A stretch of 64,000 bases of DNA from Atrichornis clamosus (lineage: Eukaryota; Chordata; Aves; Passeriformes; Menuridae), in contig WBMZ01005362.1 in assembly GCA_013400975.1 (NCBI GenBank), forward strand, positions 248,001 to 312,000, in the 5' to 3' direction. Positions within the stretch are counted from its first letter, which is position 1, and each line of letters begins with the position of its first letter. The notes under the pieces were generated by a model that worked only from the letters and a program-made list of their open reading frames with translations, did no database searches and was not told the origin of the DNA. Below are positions 1 through 12,200 of the stretch, piece by piece. A program made the position numbers and the translations under genes.

Positions 1-3000
1 AATGAATGTTTCCATTCTTTTCAATGTGGGTAGAAATGGTGAATAGTCTTCATTAAACTTTTAATTCCCCCAGTCTCTTTTATAGCATGTCGTGAAAGTT
101 CTATTCACCCAAAATAATAATGGTAATTTTTATTCCTTTTAACACTTTTCTTCCCATAGTCCTTCAGAGACTGATAAACTAGATGTAATGAGTGACCACA
201 ACTGAAATGCAGCCAATTTTGAGGTGAAACACAGCAGCTATAAAATGGCAAACAATAACATTTCAAAATAGGTTAGGAGAGGACAGAAGGAGTAATAGTA
301 TATGCAAGTGAAAGTTCAGGGGGAATGTGAGAATACAAAACAGGAATTTGGTCGGTACATACTGTATTTAAAACTCACACTAAAAATAAGGATTTCAGGG
401 GACGGTTAGTAGCTGAATGTTCTTTTGATTCTACATTCAGCTTGTTGCCAAGCACATTCGGTGTGTGATAAAAGCAACTGAAATGTTTGAACAAAATGTG
501 AAACATTGGGACTTTGTTTCACACTACACTTATTATTAGGAAATTTTAATTTTTTTTACTAGTGAGAGCTATTTTTTTGCAAAATAAGTAGCTACCCTGG
601 AAGAGAACTAGGTGTGAGTTAAACCAAGGAGCACTCTGTGTCGGTTGGCCCTTTTACACCTTGTCCACAGAGGGACGTGACACTGACACTAGGGCACACA
701 GTATCTTGATGGCTTTGTATATTATTCCTCAGGATCCTGTAAGGAAAATGGGGTATCCAACCATGCACAATTTAATTTGCAAGTATTTTTATAAGAGGCC
801 CTGGAGCTAAGGTGTCTCTCAGTAAATTCTGCCTTGTCTCTGTTCTCTTATATCCACTTGGGATTTCCCTGCAGTACCTCTTGAGCAACATAAAGGACTC
901 TATATTCAGCTTATGAAAACTCCCATTTGCTCGACTGCCTCATGGACGTGCACTGGTTTCAATTACTTTCAGCAGGGGTTTGGACAATGTAGACCCAACT
1001 GTGTTATTAGTCTTTTCCTGGCAATTTTTCTTTATCCACTTTTTGCATTTTTGAGGTAACACTCAGCAGCCCCTGGTGCAGAGGCCCGTGGAGCCAGCCC
1101 CTGTACAAACATCCAGCCCACAGGCCCTGTTAGACTGTTCCAATGGACACAGTCAGCTTTCCACATGAGGGAAGGAAGCTGGTAATGGCAGAATGATGAC
1201 ATGTACATTGAAGTCTTGACTTCAGGTTGAGATAACACACATCTCAGCCTAGGTCTGGTTCAGCAGTAGAAGCAGACCTATACCCCAAGCATTTTTCCCT
1301 GAACTGCTAAGGGCACTAAGCCCAAATGACAGCACAGCCCCAGGGAGAGCTGCTTCCCGGCAATATCCAGTTCCCACCTGCCTCTTTTTTCAGGGGGATC
1401 CCGGTAGGCACCCTATTATAGGGAGAATGTCACCCATTCTTACAGTTAATTTCTCTCCTTCTCCTGTCTCCTGGGCTGGCATTTTCTCTGGAAGCTGGAG
1501 GAACAGCTTGAGAGCTGGCTGGGAGTGGATGGTGAAGAGGGGAACAGCTCTACTGCTAATGCAGGGCTGAATTTTACTACATCCATGCTTCAGACAGAAG
1601 AGGGGTTTTTGGCTTTGTGCCTCTCCTCCATCATTAGAACAACTAAATAGGGGTTTTGCATATGTTGCTAGGAAGTCTGGAACAAACTTTCAATAGGCAT
1701 TAGACCTTTATGTCTTTTTAAGTCCCCAATATTATTTGGCTCTCATGAAAAAAAGCTGGCTTAGTGTGTAGCCTGAAATTCAGATGGATAGTCCCTGCTG
1801 TTAAAATTGTTTTGCTGTTAGTCCAGCTAAAATATGAGTAAGCAATTCAACTCATATTAGACCTTTCTGATAGCCATTATAACCTCCAAACCCAAATGTT
1901 TCAGGCCAAATTGTTTAGCAGATGAACATGCCTTTCACAGAAAAAGCATGTTGCTCAGTCTGACTAGTAGGTGTGATGGGAAATATGCTGTATTGGCATC
2001 CAGCTAGCACAAAGGCCAACTTCATTCTCTGCTGCCTTGACATTCTTCAGCTTCTTTTCCACATTTCTTCTGTTTGTTCAGACAACCTGAATCTTGAAAC
2101 GATGGAAGGATGCCTGCAGCCTCCTGGGTAAACTGGTGCTGTTGGCAGTGCAGCCAAATGTTTTGCTGTAGCTTAAGACTCCACCAGAAATCCAAAGAAC
2201 TCAAATGTCCGTACACTCCAGCCCAAGCAGACAATGTGTAAATGTTTAGTCTGAGGTATTTTATTATCTTGTTTCTCTTCTATTTGAGAATGAACATTTA
2301 ACCTGTCCTGGATTTTTAATAATTTTTTCTGCAATGGTTGAAAAATATGAGATCAATTTTCTGAACCTGTGTCCTCCTAGTCTCAGTGAAAGAATAAAAA
2401 ATTTAAAATTCTCTAGGTTGAGGGAGTGGAGAATTATTGCTATGGGCTCTCCTGTGAAATCCATGACTTGTGTAAAAAAAAATTTAAAAAAAACCTTCAG
2501 GCAGAGTATTTTCAGAAAGAGATTTATTTTTTTACTGTTGAGAACTTTATTCAATATGGACAAGAGAAAACATTCTTCCATGAAATGCTAGAGAGGTTTC
2601 AATGTATTGGGCAGCTGGGAAACATTATAGATCAAATTAAAACCTTCTGAATTGAATTTTTCATGGTGGTTGGTGATTATTACTTATTACAGTACATGTT
2701 AAATTGCCTTTGCTCACTCCTGATGATTTAGCTTACATATCCACTCTTGAGTAGCTGAAAGGTTTGAGTAGTGGAATTAATTCCACTTGGAAAGAAGCTC
2801 CCAGACTTCAGCATAAGATATGTCTTTCTGGTCAAATATTTCCTGCCTTTCCTGGCAGGAAGTTTTTCTTACAATGTGATGGCTTGAAAGGAAGATGTCA
2901 TTGTTATTTCTTGCAGAGATGTGTGGGTGCTATTTTTTAGTTTTACTAGGTGACATAATGATGTCTATCTCAAAATAAATGCTTTTTGAGAACTTCATTT

Positions 3001-4940
3001 TCACAGACATTTCAGATGAAATCCAGCTGAATCACTGGGCCAGCAGCCACCCCAAATAACTGAGGCCATTAATTTCAGAAGAATGACATCAATGATCAGT
3101 TTGCCCAAGAAGCACAAGACTCAAGATTAGTCACCCATGTTAGGATGTTGAGTTGCTATTTAGCTGATTCAATTCACTTAAGGTAATTTAACTCAATGCC
3201 AGTGTAATTGGAGTAGCCAGACATATTCCAGGGATCCAGTGAACAAACCCTCATTTGTCCATCTTCATCTCCAGGTCATCCTTATGTTTTGTGGTTGTGG
3301 TGACCAGTAGTACCCAAGCTTATGAGCTTTCAGACTTATTTGCATGTGTATATTATCGAGAGATGGAGGGAGAAAAGCAAACTCCTCATTTAGTAGCTTG
3401 CTGTGCTATAGGTGCTAGTGAAAAGAAAGGGTTTTCAGCAGCCTGTGCTGTTGTGATGTTCACCAAGTCATTTATTCAGTAGAGGCTTTGGGACTAGAGA
3501 CCTGAAATTTGAATCACTCATAGCCTTTCTCCGGCTCTTCATCCATGAAAGTTCATTTTGCTGTGAGGTAAGGTTTTACAAAGATTTCAGCAACTGTTAA
3601 GCCTGTGTTTAACGAGTTGGGAAGAACTGCAACAACTTGTAACAAGTCTTAAAACCAACATGAAAATATTTTCAAGCTTCAACCAAAGCAGGATTAAGAA
3701 CATGAGCTTTTCACTTTCATGTTTACAAAGAAAGTTCTTCCTTGTTGCTCATATCCTTCAACCCTCTAACCCTTACTGCTCCTGTCTTTGTACAAATCTG
3801 TCTCCATTACTTACATTAGCAGAAACACAGGGGTGGCTTTATGGCACAGGGCTGTTTTTCAGACGGGGTAGGAAAGTTCACAGGAAAATACTGCTCTGTT
3901 GGGTTGAAAGAGAAAGCTGTTTTGCTCTGTTGCCATGTCACATGATGGAGGAGCACTCATATTTAAAGTGAGTGCTAAAGCTTTTCTTGTTACCCTCACT
4001 AATTAAATACATGGTGCTCACTTTTGCTGTCAAGATGGATTACATTGCTTAATAGTACTTATTTAGTTATTGACCAAAGGTCAGTTAAAACCAGTGTGTA
4101 CTCCACGTGGCCTTCAAGAGAAAGAAAAGTTTAAAAATCTCTAAAATTTGTAAAAAAATTTTTTAATTGAGAATTTTCTCTCTATTTTTTTTTCTCCCAC
4201 ATAAACCTGAGCCAATATTACAGGAGAGGTTTTGTGAATGTTCATTCAAAATTGTAACTGGATGCTTAATACAAAAGCAATCAAGATAGTTATCTGCTTT
4301 GTTCTACCTAATATATGGACAAACTCTCTATAAAGTAAGACTTTGTTTTTCCTACCTTTATAATCATGCAATAGCTTAAAAAATTGAATTTCCCCCCTTT
4401 CCCCCTTAGTTGTAATGGTTTTTCTTGTGATCTGAGAGTTAGAATATATGGCTGTACATCTGGAAACTTTTCCTACTTATCTCCAACATCTTAGTACAAA
4501 TGATACTAACAGGCAACCAACCAAGGAAATTATGATGCTTGGACTGTGTCTTTGAAAAGGATGTTTTGAGTGATGCGTGGTTATAATTTTCCGGATTGCA
4601 TTCAGATGTCAGAACTGGCACTTGCTTCCCCAAACAGCAGGTGTTCAAGCTGACAGACACCACGGTAATAATAACCAGCATAAAATTTTATGATGGATTC
4701 TATATAGCACAGTATCTGTGTTTGACTACATGCAGAGTCATTAGGCGGTGAAAGATTTATTGAATCCACAGACTGATAATAACAGAGTCTGAATTCAGTC
4801 ACTGAATGTGGGGAAAGTCAGTAAGTGATGTGCATGAATGCTACTGTATTCCTTATTAAAATGACAAAGACTTTTCCAGTACTATCTCCATATATTTACC
4901 CCATGTCTCCTCCACATGGACACCCCTGAAAATATCCCTG
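1..4940. other. non-coding stretch, no gene seen
   Basis: AT-rich sequence with scattered A and T runs. The largest frames are about 105 codons, and around 2264-2591 they overlap on both strands, as expected of chance frames. I see no splice-bounded exon, no clear repeat family and no promoter-like CpG cluster. Confidence 0.6.
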
Positions 4941-4950
4941 AGACACTTAC

Positions 4951-4983
4951 CTGCCCTAGCTCCTTGGGTTATCTTAATGCAAA
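4951..4983 (-). other. candidate 33-nt microexon
   Basis: On the minus strand a pyrimidine-rich tract ends in CTTTGCTTTAG (complement of the bases just above 4983). It is followed by 33 nt and then by the donor CAG|GTAAGTG (complement of 4944-4953). One of the three frames is open, reading CIKITQGARA with one base left at the 3' end, so the segment would be symmetric (phase 1-1, 11 codons). Microexons of this size occur in neuronal genes and in non-coding RNAs. I do not recognise the peptide, and no partner exon on the same strand is evident nearby. Good splice signals also arise by chance in a window of this length. Confidence 0.25.
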
Positions 4984-4989
4984 CTAAAG

Positions 4990-6084
4990 CAAAGAAAATG
5001 ATCAATAACATATGAACTATGCTCTTGCAAAGTTCTGAGGTGCAGACATGGGTCCTGGAGGCAAGTTTAGAATTTGATGTATTCTTAACCAGTGTAAGGC
5101 TACATCAATGTGTGCAAAACCTCTTTTATTACGGCTCACATAGAAATGTCATGAGATAGTTTAGAAAGAATAAACACAGTATTTCAATACAAACTTGGCA
5201 GAACGACCACAAAAGAAGAATTAAAAAGAAAAAAAAACAGGGAAGAGTCTGGTTTTAGATTGCCTCTGTTTTTAAGTTGTAGAAAAGACTCAGAACTTAT
5301 TCAACTTACTCTAAACTGCTGGATGATCTTTCTGACAGACCTGTGCTCCTATTCTGACACGTACATATTCCCTTAAAATGTACATTGTTGAAATTTCAAC
5401 AACATTGAGCTGAAAAGGTGGGTGATCCAAAGAAAATGTGCTTACTATCCAAAATGCCTTTTGTTCCCTCACTTCAAATATTGACATTTGTCTGGGTGCT
5501 TCTTGTTGCTTAGGTTGTCCACAGACCAATTTAACTGAGGCCAGCCTGCCAAGAAATAGGACTTGTCTCAGTAGGAAATGTCATAATCATTACCACTGTT
5601 TAGTGCCCACTTTCGGTCTCAAATTGTTTTATTGTAATCAATCAATTTAACTTACAAACTGATGAAGCTTGCTACCTGAATGTCACCATGCCACACTGTT
5701 CTGCCTTCACAGTAATGTTAAATACACCTTTTTAAAAAAATATTTATTTTCACTGAATGTTTAGGTGTGCATTACTAGATTGGTGTTGTTCAAAAATCTG
5801 TTTACTGGTATGTTACTTGGGATTTTAATTTACTGCTATGAGCTCGGTGTCAGAGAAAGCCATTAAAAGAAACCTGTCACACAAGGTTACAGATCTACAG
5901 TCAGACAGAAAGTAGATGTCATCCTAGAAAAATGTTTTTAGAATGACTGAGAAATCTTGTAAGAATTCAAAATCTTGTAAAGACTTGCTTATCTTAAAAT
6001 GTGCCTTAATCTGTTCTTATTGTGTTATAACTTTTGTTTTATATATCTTATAGTTATGTTGTCATTCTAAGGGACACTTTAATG
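4990..6084. other. non-coding stretch, no gene seen
   Basis: Unique-looking AT-rich DNA with overlapping frames of about 70 codons on both strands at 5311-5650. No repeat family or splice-bounded exon was recognised. Confidence 0.55.
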
Positions 6085-6341
6085 GCCCAGGACAATAGAG
6101 ATAGCAAGGAAAAATCTGATTTGATTCCAGGAAAAGGAATTCACAGCAAAGGAGATCAAACACTGGAACAAGGTGCCCAAAGAAATATTAAAATCTTCAT
6201 CCTTGGAAATATTCTAGATTTGGCTGGATATTATCCTGAGCAACCTGCTCTATCTTCAAAGAAGGATCTGCTTTTAGCAGGGACTTGGACTAGATGACCT
6301 CCAGAGGTCCTTTCCAACCTAAATCATTCTCAGATTCTGAG
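6085..6341 (+). mobile_element. CR1 LINE, 3'-terminal fragment
   Basis: The 3' end of a chicken-repeat-1 non-LTR retrotransposon in sense orientation. Landmarks in order are ACACTGGAACAAGGTGCCC, a 'cttcatccttggaaatatt' segment, 'gagcaacctgctct', 'ttggactagatgacctccag' and 'aggtcctttccaacct'. The element ends in two degenerate copies of the 8-bp terminal unit (attctcag, attctgag at 6326-6341). CR1 copies are usually 5'-truncated, as here. The left boundary is approximate and the middle has diverged, so this is an old, immobile copy. The 87-codon frame across it (6034-6297) is incidental. Confidence 0.9.
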
Positions 6342-6649
6342 AATATTCTGCTCTTTCGTCAATAGTTTGTGAAGCAATTTCTAGCATACTAAGGCTTATA
6401 AAATCTGAAATTTCAAAGGATAGCAATAAAATTCTAATAGTAAATTTTTGCCTCTGAATATCGCAGTGACAGAAAATATTTCACTGAGTTGTTATAGACT
6501 GAATTCACCAGCATTTATATCAGGGAGGTTTCTACTGTCTTTTCCTGGTAATTGGTCTAACTCCTTTTTCTTTTGATTAAAATAAAGCATCAGCCTCCAC
6601 CTTTCACTGATTTTTTGCTGTCATTTTGCCAATTAAATTATCATAGATG

Positions 6650-7090
6650 AACATTCTAACGAATGGTTCATTCCACCTCCCAGCTGTGGAAGAATCTTCC
6701 CTTCTGCATACTGACGGTGCTTTTCCTTGTCTCATTTTAAATCTCCTAAATGACAGGGTTTCCACTACTGCATTTGCCCATCTGCTTAATAAATAACAAA
6801 CAGAGCTCTGTCTCATGAAGTTTTCCCTAATACCAAGCTCAGTTTTCCTGTCTTATCTTTTTCTGTTAATTCTGTCTCACATATTATATTAATATACCCG
6901 TCTAACTCTGTGTTTAAATATTTCTCATTCTTTTAGCAGCTTATATGTTATCACCTTCATTTTCCTCTGGGTATTGCTCTTCCCAGCCCTTTTTTGCTCC
7001 TCTGAAGTCTTGCCATCTTTTTGATCACTGGGCATGTGGAACTAAGCATCGCCTTCAAAGCCCACATGTATGGGAGCCAAGAAGAATTTA
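6650..7090 (-). mobile_element. ancient CR1/L3-type LINE relic
   Basis: The plus strand shows the antisense of an old CR1-clade (L3-like) element. Recognisable blocks are 'gaagttttccctaatacc' near 6817, 'cagcttatatgttatcacctt' near 6940, 'tgctcttcccagcc', and 'catctttttgatcactgggc' near 7014. Their order matches the end of old CR1 elements. Divergence is much greater than for the CR1 at 6085, so it is an older insertion layer. The boundaries are uncertain by about 100 bp. It encodes nothing intact. Confidence 0.55.
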
Positions 7091-10000
7091 GGTTATTTTC
7101 CCCTTGCTCTGTGATGAGGTACCTCTGCAAAAACAGGACAGAAGTGCATTTAACTTTCTTTCCCTGAATTTATATTACAGCATAGCTGTAGAAATTTATC
7201 ATCCACTGTCCCCATCAGGGCTCTTTCAGGATTACTGCCTCCCTGTAGGCAGTTCACTGTGCAGGTGAACTCTGAGGTCTAAGAGATGATCCTTTAATAC
7301 AGGCTTTTAAAACCACTGGGTTCATATGTCTCATTGGAAAAACAGAAACAGAGGATAAATGTCGTGAAATGTTCTACATGCAATGAAGCCAGCATAGGCT
7401 TTCTTTCAGCATGTTTAAAATATTAATAGATGCTACCTACATGCCATGCAACTGTATGAAAGCACAGACTATGCAGAGATTTTCATGCAGCCCTTAACTC
7501 ACATCATGTGTTGTAAAGGTCATCTGATGGACACGGGACCAAATGAGAAAGACTTCAAGCATGTGAATGAAGTAAACAAGTGGACAAAGGGAGAAGAGAA
7601 TTCAAACTCAGTGCAGCGAGGGAGAAGGAGGAGGGAGATGACAAGGAAATGGTGATTCCCCAATGTAAATACCCTATATATCTCTCCCACTCAGAGTCCA
7701 CATGATAAACTAAGAGCTATCCGAAGTATCATTCCCTTTCCTGCTGTCAATCTCCACTCCATCTGACTCCAGCCCAGAGGAGGCCTGCTGAGAGTGTGTC
7801 TCTGTGTGTGTGCACAAAAGGACCACTGGTACCTGCTTATCTTTTGGGTATGTTCTTCATTCAACACCACCAGGAATATGTTTCTGATTAGCTGGAAAAA
7901 GAACATGTTCTATTTCACATTGAACCTCCCTTGAGGGAAAAGCAAACAAATGTGTTTAAATTGCAGGAAGAAAAAGTTCACCAATTCAAAGTAGTCTGAT
8001 GCATCTCTAAACTCAAAACAGAAGCATGGGAGGTTTGCCCACTGTATGAATATGTGAGTCTGAATCACCAGAGAGGAGGCCAGCTTGCCAGCAGAGCTCT
8101 CCCTTCACTATGTCAGGAAAAATCAAGGGCCCTGTGTTAACTGGGGTTTCATCAGTCTCTGACAGTAATCTCCATCCACATCTCTGCATTGTCTGCAGGG
8201 AGGCAGGCAGGCAGTCTTGCAAAGAGATGAACCTTCAGCTCACCCCCCAGGGGATGTCACCACGCAGTCTACCTGTGAGACACTGAACACAGGGTCCATC
8301 AGTTAGAGCCCCTTCTCTACCTGCTTCTGTTTGCCATGAAACTTGTCTGTAGAACCTATTAGATAAAACAACCTTTGTTGAGTCTCTAAATAATAGCTGT
8401 GCTGCAGTAGCAAGCCAGTCATGTCTGTCAAGAGCTTGGGAAAAGTTGTACTCAGTTCAAAACAGTACTTTTATTTCCAACTTTTTAACAGAGACCAGCT
8501 TCTAAATATGATATCTTTTTGCTAGTCTTTCTGGAAGTCAACCTTTCTGACTGTTTTTCTTTGGTATCTGCTATTCCAGCAAAGAATGATCTTAATAATT
8601 TTATAGAGGGCTGGTTGGATTTTTCATCTCGCAGTTATTAGAAGCTCATGAATTGGTCAGTGTTTCCAATATATTACAGTTTGCATCTCCAAAGTTGGAG
8701 CAATAATGATTTTATTTTTCTTATTTGGGCACATCTTAGGAACGACACAAATTTTCACTTTAGCCTGCCTGTAGGCTCTGTCCTGCCCTGTTTGCACTGG
8801 CTTCTCTGCTCGTACTTTGTGCTGTTAGCAAAATGGCTTCCTCTCCGTGGAGAGAAGGGTTGTGGGGGGTTTTGCTCTGTCTGGCATCTGTTCACTGAAT
8901 GAAAACCCACAAAATTGAGGGAGTGCTTTTATAGAGAGGTATCAGAACTCTAAACCAGGCTACTGGCCTCTGCAAGAGAAAACACACAAAGCAAGATTTT
9001 TCGAAAAACTTCTGCTGGTGATGCATCTCCCAGTTTGGGAGGAGGAACGGCACCATTAGATACCCTAAATTAACCTGACTTTCAGGAAATACAGATTTTG
9101 AAAAGGGATTTCCTTTAGAAGTATATCAAACAGGTTTTTGGACAGCCATTGTTTTTCTTTCTTTTGTCTGTACCCGTTCAGTATTAACAGCTTGTTCTAA
9201 TAACCCTTTTCTTCAGCTGTGCAGTTTCCACACACCTAATAGCTAAACATCAAGTTAAAAGTTGCTGTGGTTTAAAAAGGATCCTAAAAAGGTGCTTCCC
9301 TCTTTACATCTAATATCTCTGTGATGCAGGTGTAGGCATCCAACTAATTGACATAGATATGAATGGACATATATTTTATTTGTGAAACTAGAATCTGAAA
9401 ATACCCATTAGATTCTTACTAGGAAGTTATTTCCTTGAGCAAATTATTTTGCAAAAAGCAAATTATCTAGATTTTAAAATATTATTAAAGCAGGATTTTC
9501 CGATAGGATGTATGCTGGTTTAATTTTTACTAATTTTGTCCTTTACATAGCTTTTTAAAATAAATATTCAAAAGTAGTGTTTTAGAAACCACAAAGATGT
9601 CTGTTTCTAGTGAGAATGTTTAAGATCTAAGACTAGGTAGCTATCTTCATGGTTTTTTTAAGAGGTGACAAAATTCAACCAAAAGACTTGCAGTTGCCTG
9701 CAGTGCTTCTCCATGCAGTACCAAGAGACATAATATGCAGGGACTGTGCTGTCCTAAGGATAGCTAATGATGCATATTCCTTAGATCTTTTTAAAGAGAA
9801 GATATCTAGGGGTTCAGAGGGAGAGGATGAGAGGGGCTGAGTGATGGGATCAGGTTTAAAGTGTAGAGATTGTTCAAAATTGACCATAAGGAAGATACTA
9901 AGATGCTAATTTACTAAAGTTTAACAACCTCAGCATAACTTATTGATACAGTAGTCCCTTTTCTGCTCTGTCTATGCACTGAAATCCCAATTTGAGTTTT

Positions 10001-10740
10001 TCTTGGATAAAATTAGTATGAGATTCAATTTCCTGTTATTGACATAAGGACATATGTAAGTAATGCAAGGGACAAATGTACATAAAGTAAGGACTTAAAC
10101 TGACATTCAGCTGGACTCTTTGAAGCTGAGAAGTCCCACCTTGTTCTTCATAATTTCTTAATGCAACCATCAATTCATATAACCATGGAATGGGGATTTC
10201 ACAGACAGATATTTGACTTGAAAAGATATTGGTCATTTGTGACATTAGCAACTTAGTACTTGTTGCAGCACCTGGCTCTTTGCTGTGTTGAACATCTACC
10301 ATTACATTTGCCTCAAATACTTATGCAGACGTCAGGCCCTAAAATAAAAAAGAAACCCAACTGTGATGTCCCAGTCAGCCTCTGTTCTGTCTTTATAAAT
10401 GAGCTTGTTCTTCCTCAAATTATGTCTTCTCACTTCTTCCTGTTGAAAACTTTTCCATTGTGAACCCAGACAATTAGTTTAAAATTGCCCAGCAATGACC
10501 TGTTATGGACAGTCTGGCTGTAACACAGGGACAAAACTCTCTCTTGTTGGAACAGCAAATATGATCTTCTTTTATCACCCAATCCCATATATTTTTAGCA
10601 AAGTGATGGGAGAGAATAGAAAGAAAACTATTTATTCAGGCTTTTGCATTGTGTTATCAATATAGCAAGGGCCCTGGAAAGTTTTGATTCCTGAGAGGTT
10701 TGCCAAAAGTATCCTTAAAGAAAACAGTGAAAGAGCTAAT
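7090..10740. other. non-coding stretch, no gene seen
   Basis: Unique-looking sequence. The largest frame is 88 codons (10036-10302, minus). There is a short GT-rich run near 7797-7811. No exon with paired splice signals or named repeat was found. Confidence 0.55.
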
Positions 10741-10784
10741 AAAGTTGTATCATTCTGGAAGTAGAGGCTGTGTATTATGGCATC

Positions 10785-10973
10785 CCTATAGACCTGGAGA
10801 TACTATTATTTATAGTAATAAAATCTAGTTCTTGGTATTTTTTCTGACCTATAGACCTGGAGATACTATTATTTATAGTAATAAAATCTAGTTCTTGGTA
10901 TTTTTTCTGACCTATAGACCTGGAGATACTATTATTTATAGTAATAAAATCTAGTTCTTGGTATTTTTTCTGA
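10785..10973. repeat. three perfect tandem copies of a 63-bp unit
   Basis: The units are 10785-10847, 10848-10910 and 10911-10973. As read they are identical, each beginning cctatagacctggagatac and ending tattttttctga. Because 63 is a multiple of three, the minus strand carries three identical 21-residue blocks (QKKYQELDF...) inside a 99-codon frame. That frame is a by-product of the tandem copies and not evidence of a protein. Perfect identity points to recent expansion or strong homogenisation. A MIR-like segment begins about 30 bp downstream. Confidence 0.97.
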
Positions 10974-11004
10974 ATAGGTCTCTGAGTGTTCCACAGACGG
11001 AGTC

Positions 11005-11150
11005 TCTCATCTCCACTTTGCAAATGGAACAACTGAGATACTGGCTGTAAACTGCCTGCAAAGGATTGCCCCAAATGCTGATAGGAGAGCCAGGATCAGG
11101 ATTTGAGACTTGTGGACTCAGCCCTTTGCACAGAGCAGGAATCGTGCTGG
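11005..11150 (+). mobile_element. MIR SINE relic
   Basis: Sense-strand MIR core landmarks occur in order: 'actttgcaaatggaacaact' (consensus cattttacagatgaggaaact), 'gagatactg', 'gattgcccca', 'aggagagccaggatcagg', and 'atttgagacttgtggactca' (consensus gggattcgaacccag). MIRs are tRNA-derived SINEs amplified by L2-type machinery early in amniote history, and they survive at low copy number in birds. The upstream part may extend into the 63-bp repeats, whose unit resembles the MIR segment cctatgaggtaggtactatt. Confidence 0.65.
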
Positions 11151-12000
11151 CCTTGCAAGGGCGCTGACACCATCATGTGAGAGCACCAAATGACCTGGGC
11201 AATTTCTTTGGGGTGCATTTTGGAGAAGCACTCTGCTACCCCTTCAGTCAGCCTGTTCTGCTACTGGAGTCAGAGGCAGCTGAGTTCTTGATTATGAGTT
11301 TTTAAAGAAACCCTTATCTTAGTACATCTTATCTGTAGCAGAACCTATTATTAGGGAATGTTTATATTATTCACCTTGAGTGAGTCCCACATGATTACAT
11401 CACTTCAGCTGAAAGCCTCTTCTAAACTCCAGTTTGAGATGAAGTAGCTGTTTTGCAGGCTGTTAGGCTCTCCACACTTAATACACCAAATCTGTTATAC
11501 CAGCAATTATGGCTTACTTACAGAGCCATAATCTTCTTGTGTAAATAATCAGTCAAGATTTGGTCTGTTCGGTTTTTGTCCTGCTTCCAAAGGGACAGCT
11601 GGTTAGCTTCAGAGTGCCTTGGTTTTTTCCCCTGGCTGCAGAGTAGCCAGAATCATCACTAATATGGGAAACCTGGAGGCCCAGTGGGGTACCAAGAGAA
11701 AGTTTCAAAATGGTGGAGAGCAGGAGACCTGTGAAGGTCTTAAACATCATATCTCTTACTGACAATGTCAACACATACCTTCTTCACCGCTAAACAGAAG
11801 TTGTCCCCAATGCATCCTTTAAAAATGGGGGTAACTAAAACATTCAGTGCAAAATAATTGTTGCTATAAGAAACTGTATCATTTTAATTCACTTTAATTT
11901 GAACAGCTGCCGCCTTCTTTTCCATCTTGAAGGAGGTAATTTTTAAATTATTTCTATCCTGACACTTTGCATTTCAGGGCTGATTATTTATGGAAAGATG
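11150..12000. other. non-coding stretch, no gene seen
   Basis: Unique sequence. A CNE-like run at about 11880-11990 has 'ttcactttaatttgaacag' and 'tgattatttatgg', but nothing specific enough to name. The largest frame is 73 codons. Confidence 0.5.
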
Positions 12001-12004
12001 AATG

Positions 12005-12200
12005 GCTGTATCAGATCAAATTGAGTTGAACTCAGTTAATCCAGGATCCTGCAACCAAAAAGTGTAGAAACAGATGCCTGGATAAAAGCATCAGAAAGGG
12101 ACAACTTCACACTCATACATGTCAGCATAGTCATGTTTTCTAGCAATCTGCAATTCAGAGACTATCTGAAGCAGAGATGATATTGTGTTTAAGTTCTGTC
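12005..12200 (+). repeat. ancient amniote interspersed repeat, unclassified
   Basis: The order 'tatcagatcaaatt', 'ccaggatcctgcaacc', 'gaaacagatgcctggataaa', 'gcatcagaaagggacaactt' and 'ctgaagcagagatg' follows a repeat common in turtle, crocodilian and bird DNA (compare 'catcctgtctccaacagtgg' followed by 'ccagatgcttcaga'). I recall the consensus only approximately and cannot assign the class, though a CR1-clade LINE segment is plausible. The ends are approximate. Confidence 0.4.
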
